A stretch of 64,000 bases of DNA from Celeribacter sp. PS-C1 (GCF_019429625.1 NZ_JAHXRW010000004.1:1-64000); one strand, 5' to 3'; numbered from the stretch's first letter, positions 49,952 to 60,283 are shown. The notes: generated from the letters alone by a model not told the origin. Numbers and translations: made by a program.

Positions 49952-52213
49952 TTACACTGCAAGCTCTTGTTTTTCATCTTCTTTCACCACTTCCATCAAG
50001 GAGAGGCGAATGGTGGCACAGGCCCCAATGCGACCCGACGGATCAATCGGCTCACCATCCGTGAGCGTCAGCGTCCCGCCATGTTCCTCAATGATTTTCT
50101 TGACGATCGGCAGGCCCAGCCCAGTGCCTTTCTCGCGTGTCGTCACATAGGGTTCAAACAGGCGCGAGCGATCTTCCGGCAGGCCAATGCCATTGTCCGT
50201 GATCGTCACCACCGCATCGTTGTCGTCGCGCCACATCGCCACACGCACGGTTGGCTCATAGCCCAACTCAAATCCGTTTTCCTGCAAGGATTCAATGGCT
50301 TCTCCGGCATTCTTGATCAAGTTCGTAAAGGCCTGTCCGATCATGGTCGCATCCACTTCGACCCAGGCGTGATCCGGTTCGATCTCGGCCCGCACCTTCA
50401 CATCCGGCAGCGCGTTTTGTTGCAACAGCACCGCGCCTTTCACCAGTTCGACCAAATCATGCTCGCGCCGCTCGGGGCTCGGCATCCGAGCGAACTTCGA
50501 GAACTCATCGACGATGCGGCGCAAATCGCCGGTCTGGCGCACGATCACAGAGGTGTATTGCTCAAGATCCGCCCGCGCCTCCTCATCGAGACCACGGCCG
50601 AATTTGCGCAGGATGCGTTCGGCAGACAGTTGAATGGGCGTCAGCGGATTCTTGATCTCATGCGCGATACGCCGCGCCACATCGCCCCAAGCGGCCAGTC
50701 TCTGCGCGCTCACCAGATCGGTCACATCGTCAAAGGCGACCACATAGCCCTCAAGGCGCCCCTCGACGTCGCGTCGCGTGGCGATCCGCACCAAGAGGCT
50801 TTCCTGTGCGCCGGAGCGAATGAGTCTCAGCTCTTCTTGCGCCACCTCGCGATTGCCCGCGCGCAGCACATCGAACAAAGGTCCGAATTCCGGCACCACA
50901 ACGGCCAGCGCCTCGCCCGTTACGTCGCGCTCGCCGAGGCTTAGAAGCGCCTGCGCAGAGCGGTTCAAAAGCGTCACCCGCCCCTCGGCGTCCAAGCCCA
51001 CGACCCCGGCCGTCACCGAAGACAGCACGGAATCAAACAGGCGGCGGCGCTGGTCGATCTGCTCGTTGCGGTCCAACAGCTCGTCACGTTGCAGTTTGAC
51101 CTGCCCGGTCATCTGGTTGAACACACGGCCCAGGGTGGCGATCTCGTCCTGACCTTCTTCTTCCGGCACACGGACAGACAGATCCCCCTCACCCACCTTT
51201 TTCGCGGCCCCCGCCAGCCGCCCGATGGGCCGCGCAAGACGTTCGGCGAACCACAGACCCAGCCAAGTCGCCGCCAAAATGAGGATCAGCGCGAAGCCGA
51301 TGTAGAGAAGGCCGAACTCGAAGAGCAACCGCCCCCGGTCGCTTTCCAACTGGTTGTAAAGCGCGATGCTGTCCTGTGTTTCATCCAGCAGATTGAGGAT
51401 TTTGCCATCCACATCGCGGGTCACATAGAGATAGCGGTCAGAAAAGCCGGCCAGACGCTGCAGTGCGCGAGATTCATTTTGGTCCCAATCATCAATCAGC
51501 ACCAGCTCGCCAGTCTCGGCACGGGCCAGATCGGCCTCGGATGGCTGTTCATAATCAAAGAGATAGGAGCGATCGCCGCGGGCTTTGATGTCGCCCGCCC
51601 GGTCGATCACATAGGCTTCGCGCAGGCCCCGCTGAATGAGGCCTTGTCCCTGGTTGAGCACCTGACGCAGTGCGCCATCGGGCAGGATCGTCACCTGACG
51701 GCGGCGGTCGATGATGAAATTGGCCAGCGCACGGGTGTCTTCCGAGAGGCCATCGTGGTGCTCGTCCTCATAGGCTTTGGCGGCCTCCAAAGAGGAGCCC
51801 ACCACATTACGCACCCGATCAGAAAACCACCCTTCGAGGCCGAAGTTCACCGTCACCACGGCGAAAACCGCGACCATGACGGTCGGGATGAGCGCCAACA
51901 GCACAAAGGCACCGGAGAGCCGCAGGTGAAGCCGTGAGCCTTCGGAATGGGCGCGCCGCGCGGCGACGACGCTGGCAATGCGCTGCGCGACAAGCCCCGC
52001 GACGACGAGCACATAGACCACATCTGCCAAAAGCACGGAGCGCAGCACGGTTGAGGCCGGTCCGTGGTCTAAAGGCCCGAGAACGAGGAAGGTCAGAATC
52101 GCCAGAATTGGACCGAGAACGAACACCGCAAGCGTTGCGACATTCTGCAACCGACGCTGACGCCGCAGCCGAGTCAAACGCTGCCAGCTCTGCCGTCCGA
52201 TCCGTTGTGCCAT
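49952..52213 (-). CDS. ntrY: Membrane sensor histidine kinase NtrY
   Basis: About 753 residues. The N-terminal membrane region has helices near 30-50, 65-90 and 105-130, a large periplasmic/extracellular loop, another helix near 310-330, then HAMP (ARPIGRLAGAAKKVGEGDLSVRVPEE), PAS, the H-box RRIAHEIKNPLTPIQLSAE and ATPase (DNGIGLPEDRSRLFEPYVTTREKGTGLGL). The start is uncertain: ATG 52213 (MAQRIGRQ) has GGCGGA upstream, and ATG 52231 would add six residues. It phosphorylates NtrX. Confidence 0.9.
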   Translation of the reverse strand: MAQRIGRQSWQRLTRLRRQRRLQNVATLAVFVLGPILAILTFLVLGPLDHGPASTVLRSVLLADVVYVLVVAGLVAQRIASVVAARRAHSEGSRLHLRLSGAFVLLALIPTVMVAVFAVVTVNFGLEGWFSDRVRNVVGSSLEAAKAYEDEHHDGLSEDTRALANFIIDRRRQVTILPDGALRQVLNQGQGLIQRGLREAYVIDRAGDIKARGDRSYLFDYEQPSEADLARAETGELVLIDDWDQNESRALQRLAGFSDRYLYVTRDVDGKILNLLDETQDSIALYNQLESDRGRLLFEFGLLYIGFALILILAATWLGLWFAERLARPIGRLAGAAKKVGEGDLSVRVPEEEGQDEIATLGRVFNQMTGQVKLQRDELLDRNEQIDQRRRLFDSVLSSVTAGVVGLDAEGRVTLLNRSAQALLSLGERDVTGEALAVVVPEFGPLFDVLRAGNREVAQEELRLIRSGAQESLLVRIATRRDVEGRLEGYVVAFDDVTDLVSAQRLAAWGDVARRIAHEIKNPLTPIQLSAERILRKFGRGLDEEARADLEQYTSVIVRQTGDLRRIVDEFSKFARMPSPERREHDLVELVKGAVLLQQNALPDVKVRAEIEPDHAWVEVDATMIGQAFTNLIKNAGEAIESLQENGFELGYEPTVRVAMWRDDNDAVVTITDNGIGLPEDRSRLFEPYVTTREKGTGLGLPIVKKIIEEHGGTLTLTDGEPIDPSGRIGACATIRLSLMEVVKEDEKQELAV

Positions 52214-52403
52214 GGCTTTATCCGCCAGCATTTTGGCCACGTTGCGCCTCGTCTTTATCCTGCTCTTGGTCCTGCCCTCTTGCGCGGGTTGGACCAAAAC
52301 CAAGACTAGGACCAAGACGCAAAGCACGGACATCCGTTGCAATCGGGTCGCAGCTGCGTGCTTTCCGCATCACTGCGCCCAAATCACCACGGATGTGGCC
52401 TTT

Positions 52404-53780
52404 TTACATCAACTTGCGGCGGCGTGTCACCTGAATATCGAGATCATTGATCTTTTTACGCAAGGTATTGCGGTTGATGCCAAGCAAATCGGCACATTTG
52501 GCCTGATTTCCGCCAACTGCATCGAGCGCTATTTCGATCAAAGGCCCTTCGACTTCCTTCAAAATCCGCTGATAGAGCCCCGGCGGCGGCAGGACTCCGC
52601 CATGCAGATCGAAATAGCGGCGCAGGTGTTTCGCCACGGAGGACGACAGTTTTTCGCCCTCGGAACCGCCCTGCAGCGGTTCCATCGCGGGCTGGTTGCC
52701 CAGCACCGTCTCCACTTCGATCCGGGTGATTTCTTCCTCGGGAGAGGTCACGATCAGGCGGCGGATGGTGTTTTCCAATTGGCGCACGTTGCCCGGCCAG
52801 CTGTAGGCGCGAACAAGCTCCATTGCCTCATGCGAGAAGCGGCGCGCAGACAAGCCGTCGCGTTCGGCTTTCGACAGGAAGAACTCGGCCAGAAGCGGAA
52901 TATCATCCACGCGCTCACGCAGGGACGGTACGGAGATCGTGACGCCGCCGAGACGGTAGAACAGATCCTGACGGAAGGCGCCGCTTTCCATTTTCGCGGC
53001 CAAATTGGCCTGAGAACTGGCCATGATGCGGGGGCCGTTGTCGGTGAAACTGTCGAGCATCCGCACGATGCGGGCCTGCGCCTCTTCGTCGAGATCACCC
53101 ACTTCGTCAAACAGGATCGAGCCGTTCTTGGCCTTGGAAATCACCGCAGCCGGGCCTTCCATCGTCGCCAGATCGGCGGCAGAGACCACCACGAAGGGCA
53201 GCGTGCGACGGTCGGAGAAATCATGGATCGCACGCGCGATAAGCGATTTACCCGTGCCGCTCTCTCCCGTGATCAGCACCGGAAGATCGGTGTTCATCAC
53301 GCGGGCAACAAGGCGATAAAGCGTCTGCATCGCGGGCGTACGCCCCACCAGCGGCAGGTCCTCTTTCGGCCCCTCGGAGGGCGCTTTGGCATTCGACGGC
53401 GCAGGGTTTGCGCGGCGTTTGACTTCAAGCGCCTTGGCCGCGCGCTTCATCAAATCGGGCAGATCGAAAGGCTTCGGCAGGTAGTCGAAGGCTTCAGCCT
53501 CCGCCGCCTGAATTGCCGTCATGATGGTGTTCTGCGCAGAGATCACAATCACCGGCAGACCGGGACGAAGCTCCGCGATCTTCGGCAGCGCCTCCAAGCC
53601 ATTTCCATCGGGCATCATCACATCGGAGATGACCAGATCGCCCTTCCCCTCCTCGACCCATCGCATCAGGGTGACCAAAGATGAGGTCGCATGGACCTTA
53701 CATCCGGCGCGGGTCAACGCCTGGGTCAGAACGGTGCGGATCGTGCGGTCGTCATCAGCGACGAGGATCGTGCCATCCAT
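52404..53780 (-). CDS. ntrC: Nitrogen regulator NtrC lacking the GAFTGA loop
   Basis: A 458-residue response regulator: receiver with Asp53 ([12 protein letters not shown]), AAA+ domain with GESGTGKS near 172-179 and [10 protein letters not shown] near 221-230, and a C-terminal Fis-like DNA-binding domain ([20 protein letters not shown]). Between the walker motifs the L1 loop is shortened ([17 protein letters not shown]) and GAFTGA is absent. NtrC of Rhodobacter capsulatus has the same deletion and activates sigma70 rather than sigma54 RNA polymerase. It follows ntrB, with 145 nt between them. Confidence 0.93.
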   Translation of the reverse strand: MDGTILVADDDRTIRTVLTQALTRAGCKVHATSSLVTLMRWVEEGKGDLVISDVMMPDGNGLEALPKIAELRPGLPVIVISAQNTIMTAIQAAEAEAFDYLPKPFDLPDLMKRAAKALEVKRRANPAPSNAKAPSEGPKEDLPLVGRTPAMQTLYRLVARVMNTDLPVLITGESGTGKSLIARAIHDFSDRRTLPFVVVSAADLATMEGPAAVISKAKNGSILFDEVGDLDEEAQARIVRMLDSFTDNGPRIMASSQANLAAKMESGAFRQDLFYRLGGVTISVPSLRERVDDIPLLAEFFLSKAERDGLSARRFSHEAMELVRAYSWPGNVRQLENTIRRLIVTSPEEEITRIEVETVLGNQPAMEPLQGGSEGEKLSSSVAKHLRRYFDLHGGVLPPPGLYQRILKEVEGPLIEIALDAVGGNQAKCADLLGINRNTLRKKINDLDIQVTRRRKLM

Positions 53781-53925
53781 GTTTTTCTCTCCTTGTCAGT
53801 TTCGCGCCAGACTCAAAACCGGGACCAAAGCTGTCCCTTGTCCGTCGCGCATCCCCTTTTTAACGGGGTTTTTCACAGTTTTATTACACATCGCGCCCTG
53901 TCCCATTCTTGCCTGCCCCACGCCT

Positions 53926-55008
53926 TCACGTCGAGGATGTCGCATCGCGTGGCGCGACAGGGAGGGAAATGCGGAACACGGTTTTACCCGGCGTCGAGTC
54001 GACCGAAATCCAGCCCTCGTGATCCGAGATGATCTTGGACACCAGCGCGAGGCCGAGACCCGTGCCATTCTCGCGGCCCGATACGAAGGGTTCGAAAATA
54101 TCCGACGCGATCTCCGGCGGAAGACCCGGGCCGTCGTCAATGATCTCAACCTGCAACGGCAACGCCCCCCCAGTGCCGTCCTTGCGCCGCAGACGCAGCG
54201 ACAGGTCGTAGAAGGTGCGTAGACGGATCACACCGCCCTCTTTGCCCGCAGCCTCGGAGGCGTTCTTGATCAGATTCAAAAACACCTGCAGCAACTGATC
54301 GCCATCGACAAACGTAGGCGGAAGCGAGGGGTCGAATTCCTCGATGAACTTCATATTCGCGCCGTAGGACAGCTCGGCGGATTTGCGGGCGCGGTCCAGC
54401 AGATCGTGGATGTTGATCGCGCGTTTCGCGGGGGGGCGCAGGTTGCCGAATTGCTCGACCTGCTCCAAAAGCGCCACGATCCGGCGGCTTTCGGCCACGA
54501 TCAGATCGGTCAGTTCAAGATCCTCGGGGCTCAGGCTCATCGACAAAAGCTGCGCAGCACCCGTGATCCCCGCCAGCGGGTTCTTGATCTCATGCGCCAG
54601 CATTTCCGCCATGCCGATCGCAGACCGTGCAGAAGTTTTCACCTGATGTGCGCGCCCCAGTCGATCCGCGATCTGGCGCGGCTCCATCAACAGGATCAGC
54701 CAATCGTCCATGCCCTGCAGAGGCGCGATCTGGATGTTGCATTGCACGGGCGCAGCGTTGCCACCCGAAACATCGACATTGTTGATGAACAACGGTGAAT
54801 CGTCGCGACGCACGCGGGCAAAGGCCTCTTCGAGCGGCGCATCAATCGCCAGTTTGTCAAACACCGGCACGCCCATCAGGGTGCGCGCGGAAGCGTTCAA
54901 AAACAGTTCCGCCGAGGAATTCACCTCGTTGATCAGATTGTCCGCGTCGATCATCACCGCAGGCACCGGCAGTGAAGGCCAGAGCATATCGAACCGCGCA
55001 TCCGTCAT
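53926..55008 (-). CDS. ntrB: Nitrogen sensor histidine kinase NtrB
   Basis: A 360-residue cytosolic kinase/phosphatase of NtrC. The PAS domain spans about 15-120 (VPAVMIDADNLINEVNSSAELFL), the H-box is MLAHEIKNPLAGITGAAQLLS near 140, and the ATPase domain contains NLIKNASEA, DDGPGLPPEI and GTGLGLALVSKI. The ATG at 55008 overlaps the dusB stop (ATGA), giving the classical nifR3/dusB-ntrB-ntrC operon. A second ATG three codons upstream is less likely. Confidence 0.93.
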   Translation of the reverse strand: MTDARFDMLWPSLPVPAVMIDADNLINEVNSSAELFLNASARTLMGVPVFDKLAIDAPLEEAFARVRRDDSPLFINNVDVSGGNAAPVQCNIQIAPLQGMDDWLILLMEPRQIADRLGRAHQVKTSARSAIGMAEMLAHEIKNPLAGITGAAQLLSMSLSPEDLELTDLIVAESRRIVALLEQVEQFGNLRPPAKRAINIHDLLDRARKSAELSYGANMKFIEEFDPSLPPTFVDGDQLLQVFLNLIKNASEAAGKEGGVIRLRTFYDLSLRLRRKDGTGGALPLQVEIIDDGPGLPPEIASDIFEPFVSGRENGTGLGLALVSKIISDHEGWISVDSTPGKTVFRISLPVAPRDATSST

Positions 55009-56000
55009 GCGGCACATCCTTCTTTATCCGTAAAATCTCCGCTGAGCGCGTCCGGCAAGAGCGCCAGAACCGCTTTCGGCGCCTTCTCCGTCAGCACGCG
55101 CTTACGCAGCACCGCGGGCGTGCCGGCCGTGTCCATGTACCACCCCAGATGCTTGCGCATCACACGCCCGCCCAGGTCCGTACCATAGAACGCGACGCCG
55201 GCCTCATAATGTCCAGCGACCATCTCGGCGAATTCCTTACCCTCGGGCCGGACGGGTTCCGGTGACCCCGTCAGGTTCGCCGCCACCTGCGCCAAAACCC
55301 AAGGTCGCCCCTGCGCGCCGCGTCCGATCATCACGCCATCGGCGCCCGATTGCGTCAGAGCATCCTGCGCCGTCTCGGGCGAGGTGATGTCGCCATTGGC
55401 AATCACCGGGATCGACACCGACGCTTTCACGGCACGGATCGCCGCCCAATCTGCGCGCCCCTTGTAAAACTGGCATCGCGTGCGACCGTGAATGGTGATC
55501 ATCTGAATGCCCGCATCCTCGGCGCGCTTGGCCAGCTCCGGCGCGTTCAAAAGCGCATCGTCCCAACCCAGTCGGGTTTTCAACGTCACAGGCACATGGA
55601 CCGCCGCCACGACCGCCTCTATCAGCGTCAATGCATGATCCAGATCGCGCATCAGGGCCGAGCCGGAATAGCCGGAGACCACCTTTTTCGCGGGGCAGCC
55701 CATGTTGATGTCGATGATCCGGGCGCCGTTGTCCTCCGCGATCTTCGCGGCCAGCCCCATCGGCTCAGCCTCGCGCCCCGCAAGCTGCACGGCGGTGTTC
55801 TCGACCCCAAAGCCAAGTTCCGCCTTCTCGCGCGTGCCTGGACGCGCATTGATCATGTCGTGCGAGGCGACCATCTCGGACACGACCAAACCGGCCCCGA
55901 AGCTGGAGACCAGCGTGCGGAACGGCAGGTCGGTGATCCCGGCCATGGGAGCCAGGAACACGGGCGGGTCCAGTGTGAGTTGCGCCAAACGAACGGGCAA
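55005..56000 (-). CDS. dusB: tRNA-dihydrouridine synthase B (NifR3 type)
   Basis: About 331 residues. FLAPMAGITDLPFR opens the FMN-binding barrel, IDINMGCPAKKV carries the catalytic Cys, and HGRTRCQFYKGRADW and ANGDI..GADGVMIGRGAQGRPW bind FMN. It reduces uridines in the tRNA D-loop. I place the start at TTG 56000 (AAGGA, 8 nt upstream), since the preceding residues up to ATG 56102 resemble no Dus protein; the true start is uncertain. It is the first gene of the ntrBC operon. Confidence 0.85.
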   Translation of the reverse strand: MPVRLAQLTLDPPVFLAPMAGITDLPFRTLVSSFGAGLVVSEMVASHDMINARPGTREKAELGFGVENTAVQLAGREAEPMGLAAKIAEDNGARIIDINMGCPAKKVVSGYSGSALMRDLDHALTLIEAVVAAVHVPVTLKTRLGWDDALLNAPELAKRAEDAGIQMITIHGRTRCQFYKGRADWAAIRAVKASVSIPVIANGDITSPETAQDALTQSGADGVMIGRGAQGRPWVLAQVAANLTGSPEPVRPEGKEFAEMVAGHYEAGVAFYGTDLGGRVMRKHLGWYMDTAGTPAVLRKRVLTEKAPKAVLALLPDALSGDFTDKEGCAA

Positions 56001-56179
56001 GCGATTAATCCTTGTGCATTTCGACCAGAGGTAGCCTCCACGGGCGCGAGTCGCAAAGGGGCGCGAGGGGCTTTCGAGGAAAAAAGGGGCGAAAAACGAC
56101 ATTCGCACAAAATTTAATCTATCAAACAGTCAAAAACAGCGCATTGCAAGGGCGCGCGCCAGCGCTTATCCCAAGTCGC

Positions 56180-57373
56180 ATGACAAAAACTGCCGTCATC
56201 ATCGTTGCCGCCGGACGCGGCACCCGCGCGGGCGGGACACTGCCGAAGCAATGGCAAACGCTCGGGGGCGGCCGAACCTCTTTGCGCGTGATCGACCACA
56301 GCATCGCGCGCTTCCGTGCGCATGCCGACGCAATCGTCGTGGTGCATCACCCGGACGACCAGGACCTCGCGCAAAGCCTTGAAAATGTGACACTTGTCAG
56401 CGGCGGCGCGACGCGCGCGGCCTCTGCGCGGGCTGGACTTGAGGCCCTTGTCGGACAAGGGATCGACACGGTTCTGATCCACGATGCGGCCCGCGCCTTG
56501 ATCCCGTCTGCCGTGATCGAAGGGGTGAAAGACGCTCTTGAGCAGCACCAAGGCGCCGCACCTGCGCTCCCTGTGACGGACGCGCTGTGGCGAGGTGCGG
56601 CGCCTCAGAACGCGACAGAAACGAGCAATTTCGTGGACGGTACGCAGGATCGCAGCGGATTGTTTCGCGCACAGACACCGCAAGGCTTCGATTTTGAGGC
56701 GATTCTGACCGCGCACAGAGCCCATCACGCAGAGGCCGCCGACGATGTCGAAGTGGCCCGCGCTGCCGGCATCCGAGTAGCGATCACGCAAGGATCCGAA
56801 GAGAATTTCAAAATCACCCACCCGGAAGATTTCGCCCGGGCCTCCGCACTGTTGCGGCAAAAAGAGCAGGAGACGACACAGATGGATATTCGCCTCGATA
56901 TGCGCCTGGGCAATGGCTACGACGTCCACCGTTTCGGAGAGGGCGATCACGTCTGGCTCTGCGGCGTCAAAGTCCCGCATGGCCGCAGCCTACAGGGCCA
57001 TTCCGACGCCGATGTGGGCATGCATGCGCTCACCGATGCAATTTATGGCGCTCTGGCACGCGGTGACATCGGCCAACATTTCCCGCCGTCTGATCCGCAA
57101 TGGAAAGGCGCCGAGAGCCATATTTTCCTGCGCCATGCGATCGGGTTGGCCCGCGAGATGGGCTATGAGTTGATGAATTGCGACGTGACACTGGTTTGTG
57201 AGCGCCCCAAGGTGGGGCCGCACGCGCAGGCCATGCGCGCCGCTCTGGCAGAGATTATGTCCGTGGATATTGAGAAAGTCTCGGTGAAGGCGACCACCTC
57301 CGAGCGGCTGGGCTTTACCGGCCGCGAGGAAGGAATCGCCTCACTCGCCACCGCAGCTTTGATCCGAACCTGA
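56180..57373 (+). CDS. ispDF: Bifunctional IspD/IspF isoprenoid enzyme
   Basis: A 397-residue fusion. Residues 1 to about 230 form the MEP cytidylyltransferase IspD ([28 protein letters not shown]). Residues from about 240 form the MECDP synthase IspF ([19 protein letters not shown] with metal Asp/His, [35 protein letters not shown]). The fusion catalyses two nonconsecutive MEP-pathway steps and is typical of alphaproteobacteria. It is divergent from dusB. Confidence 0.95.
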   Translation: MTKTAVIIVAAGRGTRAGGTLPKQWQTLGGGRTSLRVIDHSIARFRAHADAIVVVHHPDDQDLAQSLENVTLVSGGATRAASARAGLEALVGQGIDTVLIHDAARALIPSAVIEGVKDALEQHQGAAPALPVTDALWRGAAPQNATETSNFVDGTQDRSGLFRAQTPQGFDFEAILTAHRAHHAEAADDVEVARAAGIRVAITQGSEENFKITHPEDFARASALLRQKEQETTQMDIRLDMRLGNGYDVHRFGEGDHVWLCGVKVPHGRSLQGHSDADVGMHALTDAIYGALARGDIGQHFPPSDPQWKGAESHIFLRHAIGLAREMGYELMNCDVTLVCERPKVGPHAQAMRAALAEIMSVDIEKVSVKATTSERLGFTGREEGIASLATAALIRT

Positions 57374-57406
57374 CCTGATCCGCACCGCTTAAGAAGGAAG
57401 ACCCAG

Positions 57407-57904
57407 ATGAACCCTTTCGCCGAACTCATCGCGACCATGGCCCGGATCGGGTATATGCGTCCTGCCCCCGGCACATGGGGCTCTGCCGCCGCTGTGCCCC
57501 TGTTCTGGCTGCTTCACGAAACGCTGGGCGTTCCCGGAGTTCTGATCGGCACCGTCGTGATGTTTATTGCCGGACTTTGGGCCACGGGCGAGATGACGCG
57601 CGGGATGGAGAACCACGACCCCTCAGAGATTGTCATCGACGAGCTTGTCGGCATGTGGATCGCGCTGATCCCTGTGTCCATCGGCTCGGCCATGGCCGGC
57701 GCGCCCTCAACCGCGCTTTGGCCTGCCTGGCCCACTGCGTTTCTGGCGTTTCGTCTTTTCGACATCTGGAAACCCGGCCCTGTTGGCTGGGCCGACCGGC
57801 GCGGTGATGCCTTGGGTGTGATGCTGGATGACGTGATCGCCGGCGTGTTTGCAGCGCTGGTCGTGGTGGTCATGGCTGGGATTTACCACAAGGTGATCAT
57901 GTGA
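57407..57904 (+). CDS. pgpA: Phosphatidylglycerophosphatase A
   Basis: A 165-residue membrane protein of the PgpA family that dephosphorylates phosphatidylglycerophosphate. The start RPAPGTWGSAAAVPL, the acidic SEIVIDELVGMWIAL and RLFDIWKPGPVGWADRR motifs, and four hydrophobic segments are family hallmarks. AAGAAGGAAG precedes the ATG. The stop overlaps the next gene's GTG (GTGA), so it is coupled to the cinA-type gene. Confidence 0.9.
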   Translation: MNPFAELIATMARIGYMRPAPGTWGSAAAVPLFWLLHETLGVPGVLIGTVVMFIAGLWATGEMTRGMENHDPSEIVIDELVGMWIALIPVSIGSAMAGAPSTALWPAWPTAFLAFRLFDIWKPGPVGWADRRGDALGVMLDDVIAGVFAALVVVVMAGIYHKVIM

Positions 57905-58392
57905 CGACCGGAATTCCAGTCACCCTCGCCGCTGTCACATTGGAAGCCGCGCGCGCCAAGGGCGTGATGATCGCCACCGCCGAAAGCTGCACCGGTGGCA
58001 TGATCATCGGCAGCCTGACGGAGGTGGCGGGCTCCTCCGACGTGGTCGAACGCGGATTCATCACCTATTCCAATACAGCGAAACGCGAGATGTTGGGCGT
58101 CTCGCCCGTGACCTTAGCGCAATATGGCGCAGTCTCTGAGCAGGTGGCGCGCGAAATGGCCGAAGGTGCCGTGAGCCGCTCGCAGGCCCAGATCGCCGTC
58201 GCGGTCACAGGCATCGCTGGCCCCGGCGGGTCCGAACACAAACCCGAAGGTCGGGTCTGTTTCGGCCTTGCCTATGAGGGGCATGACACGATCGTGAAAA
58301 CGGTGAACTTCGGGCCAATCGGCCGCGCCAATGTGCGCAGCGCCACCGTCATTACGGCACTGGAAATGATGCAAAACGCACTTGAGGCGTAA
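57901..58392 (+). CDS. pncC: CinA-family nicotinamide-nucleotide amidohydrolase (PncC)
   Basis: A 163-residue stand-alone CinA C-terminal domain. TAESCTGGMIIGSLTEVAGSS contains the catalytic Ser/Thr region, NTAKREMLGVSP follows, and AVTGIAGPGGSEHKPEGRVCFGLA is the second core motif. It deamidates NMN to nicotinate mononucleotide in pyridine nucleotide recycling. It starts with GTG overlapping the pgpA stop; the ispDF-pgpA-cinA order is common in this group. Confidence 0.88.
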   Translation: MTTGIPVTLAAVTLEAARAKGVMIATAESCTGGMIIGSLTEVAGSSDVVERGFITYSNTAKREMLGVSPVTLAQYGAVSEQVAREMAEGAVSRSQAQIAVAVTGIAGPGGSEHKPEGRVCFGLAYEGHDTIVKTVNFGPIGRANVRSATVITALEMMQNALEA

Positions 58393-58427
58393 AAGCGCCT
58401 CGGCACAACACGGGTTTGGGAGGACTC

Positions 58428-59177
58428 ATGTTCGAAACGATTTTGGTGATCCTCGCCGGGCTTGCAGGCGGCGCGCTCAATGCCGTCGCGGGCGGCGGCA
58501 CATTTCTGACCTTACCAGCCCTGATCTTGGCCGGTGTGCCGCCGGTCTCCGCCAACGCCACCGCCACGCTCACCGCCCTGCCCGGCTATGTCTCTAGCGT
58601 CTGGGCCTACCGGCGCGATCTGCACACCACCGCCACCATGCCCGCCGCGCGGATGATCGCGATTGCGGCTCTGGGCGGGGTGTTGGGCGCTCTGCTTTTG
58701 CTGATCACGCCGAATGACACGTTTCTGGTGGTGGTACCTGCGCTCATGGCCTTGGCGACCCTGCTCTTTGCCGGTGGGCCGCAGATGATCAAACGCCTGT
58801 TTGCGCGCGAGATGATGGGACCTCTGGGGGCCGCAGTCGCACTCTTCGCCGTCTCCATCTATGGCGGTTATTTCAATGGCGGGCTGGGGATCATGCTTCT
58901 GGCCGTCTTGGGACTGATCGGCTTTACCGATCTGCATGCGATGAACGGGCTAAAGAACGCTTTGTCGGTGCTTTTATCGCTGGTCTCCGCCGTGACCTAT
59001 GTTTTGGCGGGGGTGATCGCTTGGAACTTCGCCGCCGTTCTGGCCGCCGCGATGATTGCGGGCGGGTTCTTAGGCGCGCATTACGCGCGGCGCATCAAGA
59101 ACACCGCTCGGCTCAAGCAGTTTATCGTCCTGGTCGGTGTGGTGATGACGGTGATTTTTACGGTGCGGTTGCTTTAA
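58428..59177 (+). CDS. TSUP (TauE/SafE) family membrane transporter
   Basis: A 249-residue membrane protein with about eight hydrophobic segments. GLAGGALNAVAGGGTFLTLPALI and GVPPVSANATATLTALPG at the N-terminus and YGGYFNGGLGIMLLAVLGL with MNGLKNALSVLLS in the second half are the TSUP repeats. The family carries sulfite, sulfonate or sulfoacetate across the membrane. GGGAGG 4 nt before the ATG at 58428 supports the start. Substrate unknown. Confidence 0.88.
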   Translation: MFETILVILAGLAGGALNAVAGGGTFLTLPALILAGVPPVSANATATLTALPGYVSSVWAYRRDLHTTATMPAARMIAIAALGGVLGALLLLITPNDTFLVVVPALMALATLLFAGGPQMIKRLFAREMMGPLGAAVALFAVSIYGGYFNGGLGIMLLAVLGLIGFTDLHAMNGLKNALSVLLSLVSAVTYVLAGVIAWNFAAVLAAAMIAGGFLGAHYARRIKNTARLKQFIVLVGVVMTVIFTVRLL

Positions 59178-59181
59178 GCAT

Positions 59182-59628
59182 TCAGCCGTAAAGCTCCGCC
59201 GCCCGGCGTTCAAACGCGCGCACGATGCGTTGCATGGCGTCATTGAACACCATGCCGATCACCCCTTGCAGGATGGCGTTCTTGAATTCGAAATCGACGA
59301 AGAATTCGACATCACAGCCGCCATCTTCTGCGGGCGTGAATTGCCACCAGCTTTTCATGTAGCGAAACGGACCGTCGAGATATTCGGTGTCGATGCGGCG
59401 CTCTTCGGCAAACAGTTTCACACGCGAGCCGAATTTTTCGCGAAACACCTTAAACGAGATCACCAGATCGGCGAGCATCAGCTCGTGGTCGCCCATATCG
59501 GTGCGCGAGCGAATGCGCGCGGCGGCATTCCACGGCAGGAATTTCGGGTAGCTTTCGACATCGGCCACCAGCGCATACATCTGATCGGCGCTGAACGGCA
59601 TGTGCTTTGTTTCCTGGTGCGTCGGCAT
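59182..59628 (-). CDS. Coq10/RatA-like START-domain protein
   Basis: A 148-residue member of the polyketide-cyclase/Coq10 START group. [28 protein letters not shown] is the first helix-strand unit and [10 protein letters not shown] and [30 protein letters not shown] the rest of the fold. Mitochondrial Coq10 and bacterial homologues bind ubiquinone and support its use; the E. coli RatA name reflects a reported ribosome effect. It converges with the TSUP gene, 4 nt apart. The function is assigned by homology pattern. Confidence 0.85.
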   Translation of the reverse strand: MPTHQETKHMPFSADQMYALVADVESYPKFLPWNAAARIRSRTDMGDHELMLADLVISFKVFREKFGSRVKLFAEERRIDTEYLDGPFRYMKSWWQFTPAEDGGCDVEFFVDFEFKNAILQGVIGMVFNDAMQRIVRAFERRAAELYG

Positions 59629-59716
59629 GGTCTCTGGTCTATGTTTTCCTTGCCTGATACATCTATGGCTGAGCCCAAAATTGCAAGTGTCCAAAACGGG
59701 ACCGAAAGGGAACAGG

Positions 59717-60283
59717 ATGACGCAGCGACCCTATCACATCGATGTCATGATCTCGGCCAAGGCGATCGCCGCCCGGATCGAGGACCTCGCGAAAGAGATC
59801 AGGCGAGACTACAAGGACACTGACAAATTGGTGGTCGTGGGCCTGTTGCGCGGCTCGTTTGTCTTTATTGCCGATCTGGTGCGGGAGCTGGAAATGAATG
59901 TCGAGGTCGATTTCCTGGAGGCCTCATCCTACGGCAATGCCACCGAGTCGTCGCGCGAGGTGAAAATCCTCAAAGACCTGCGCGGCCCCATCGAAGGCCG
60001 CGATGTTTTGGTCGTCGAAGACATCGTCGACACCGGGCATACACTGTCGGCTGTCATGAAACTCCTGCACTCACGCAACCCGCGCAAAATTGAGACCATC
60101 GCGCTTTTGGACAAACCTGCGCGCCGCGAGGTCGATCTCAAGGCGACATGGACCGGCTTTGAAATCCCCGACGCTTTCGTCGTGGGGTATGGCATCGACT
60201 TCGCCCAAGCCAATCGCAACCTGCCGTTCATCGGCTCCGTGGTGTTCGACGACGAAGACGCCAAAGAAAGCGACGGCGCGTGA
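59717..60283 (+). CDS. hpt: Hypoxanthine phosphoribosyltransferase
   Basis: A 188-residue purine-salvage enzyme. The PRPP motif [15 protein letters not shown] is near 98-112, [17 protein letters not shown] holds the flexible loop region, and [24 protein letters not shown] is the C-terminal base-binding segment. It converts hypoxanthine or guanine with PRPP to the nucleotide. The stop overlaps the next GTG (GTGA), so a small membrane protein is coupled. Confidence 0.93.
   Translation: MTQRPYHIDVMISAKAIAARIEDLAKEIRRDYKDTDKLVVVGLLRGSFVFIADLVRELEMNVEVDFLEASSYGNATESSREVKILKDLRGPIEGRDVLVVEDIVDTGHTLSAVMKLLHSRNPRKIETIALLDKPARREVDLKATWTGFEIPDAFVVGYGIDFAQANRNLPFIGSVVFDDEDAKESDGA

Noticed and set aside
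52293-52319. Short ACCAARAC repeats upstream of ntrY
   Set aside because: Only two to three imperfect units; too short and degenerate to call a functional tandem repeat.
52212-53684. A 490-codon open frame antisense to ntrC
   Set aside because: It runs opposite the unmistakable NtrC gene and resembles no protein family.
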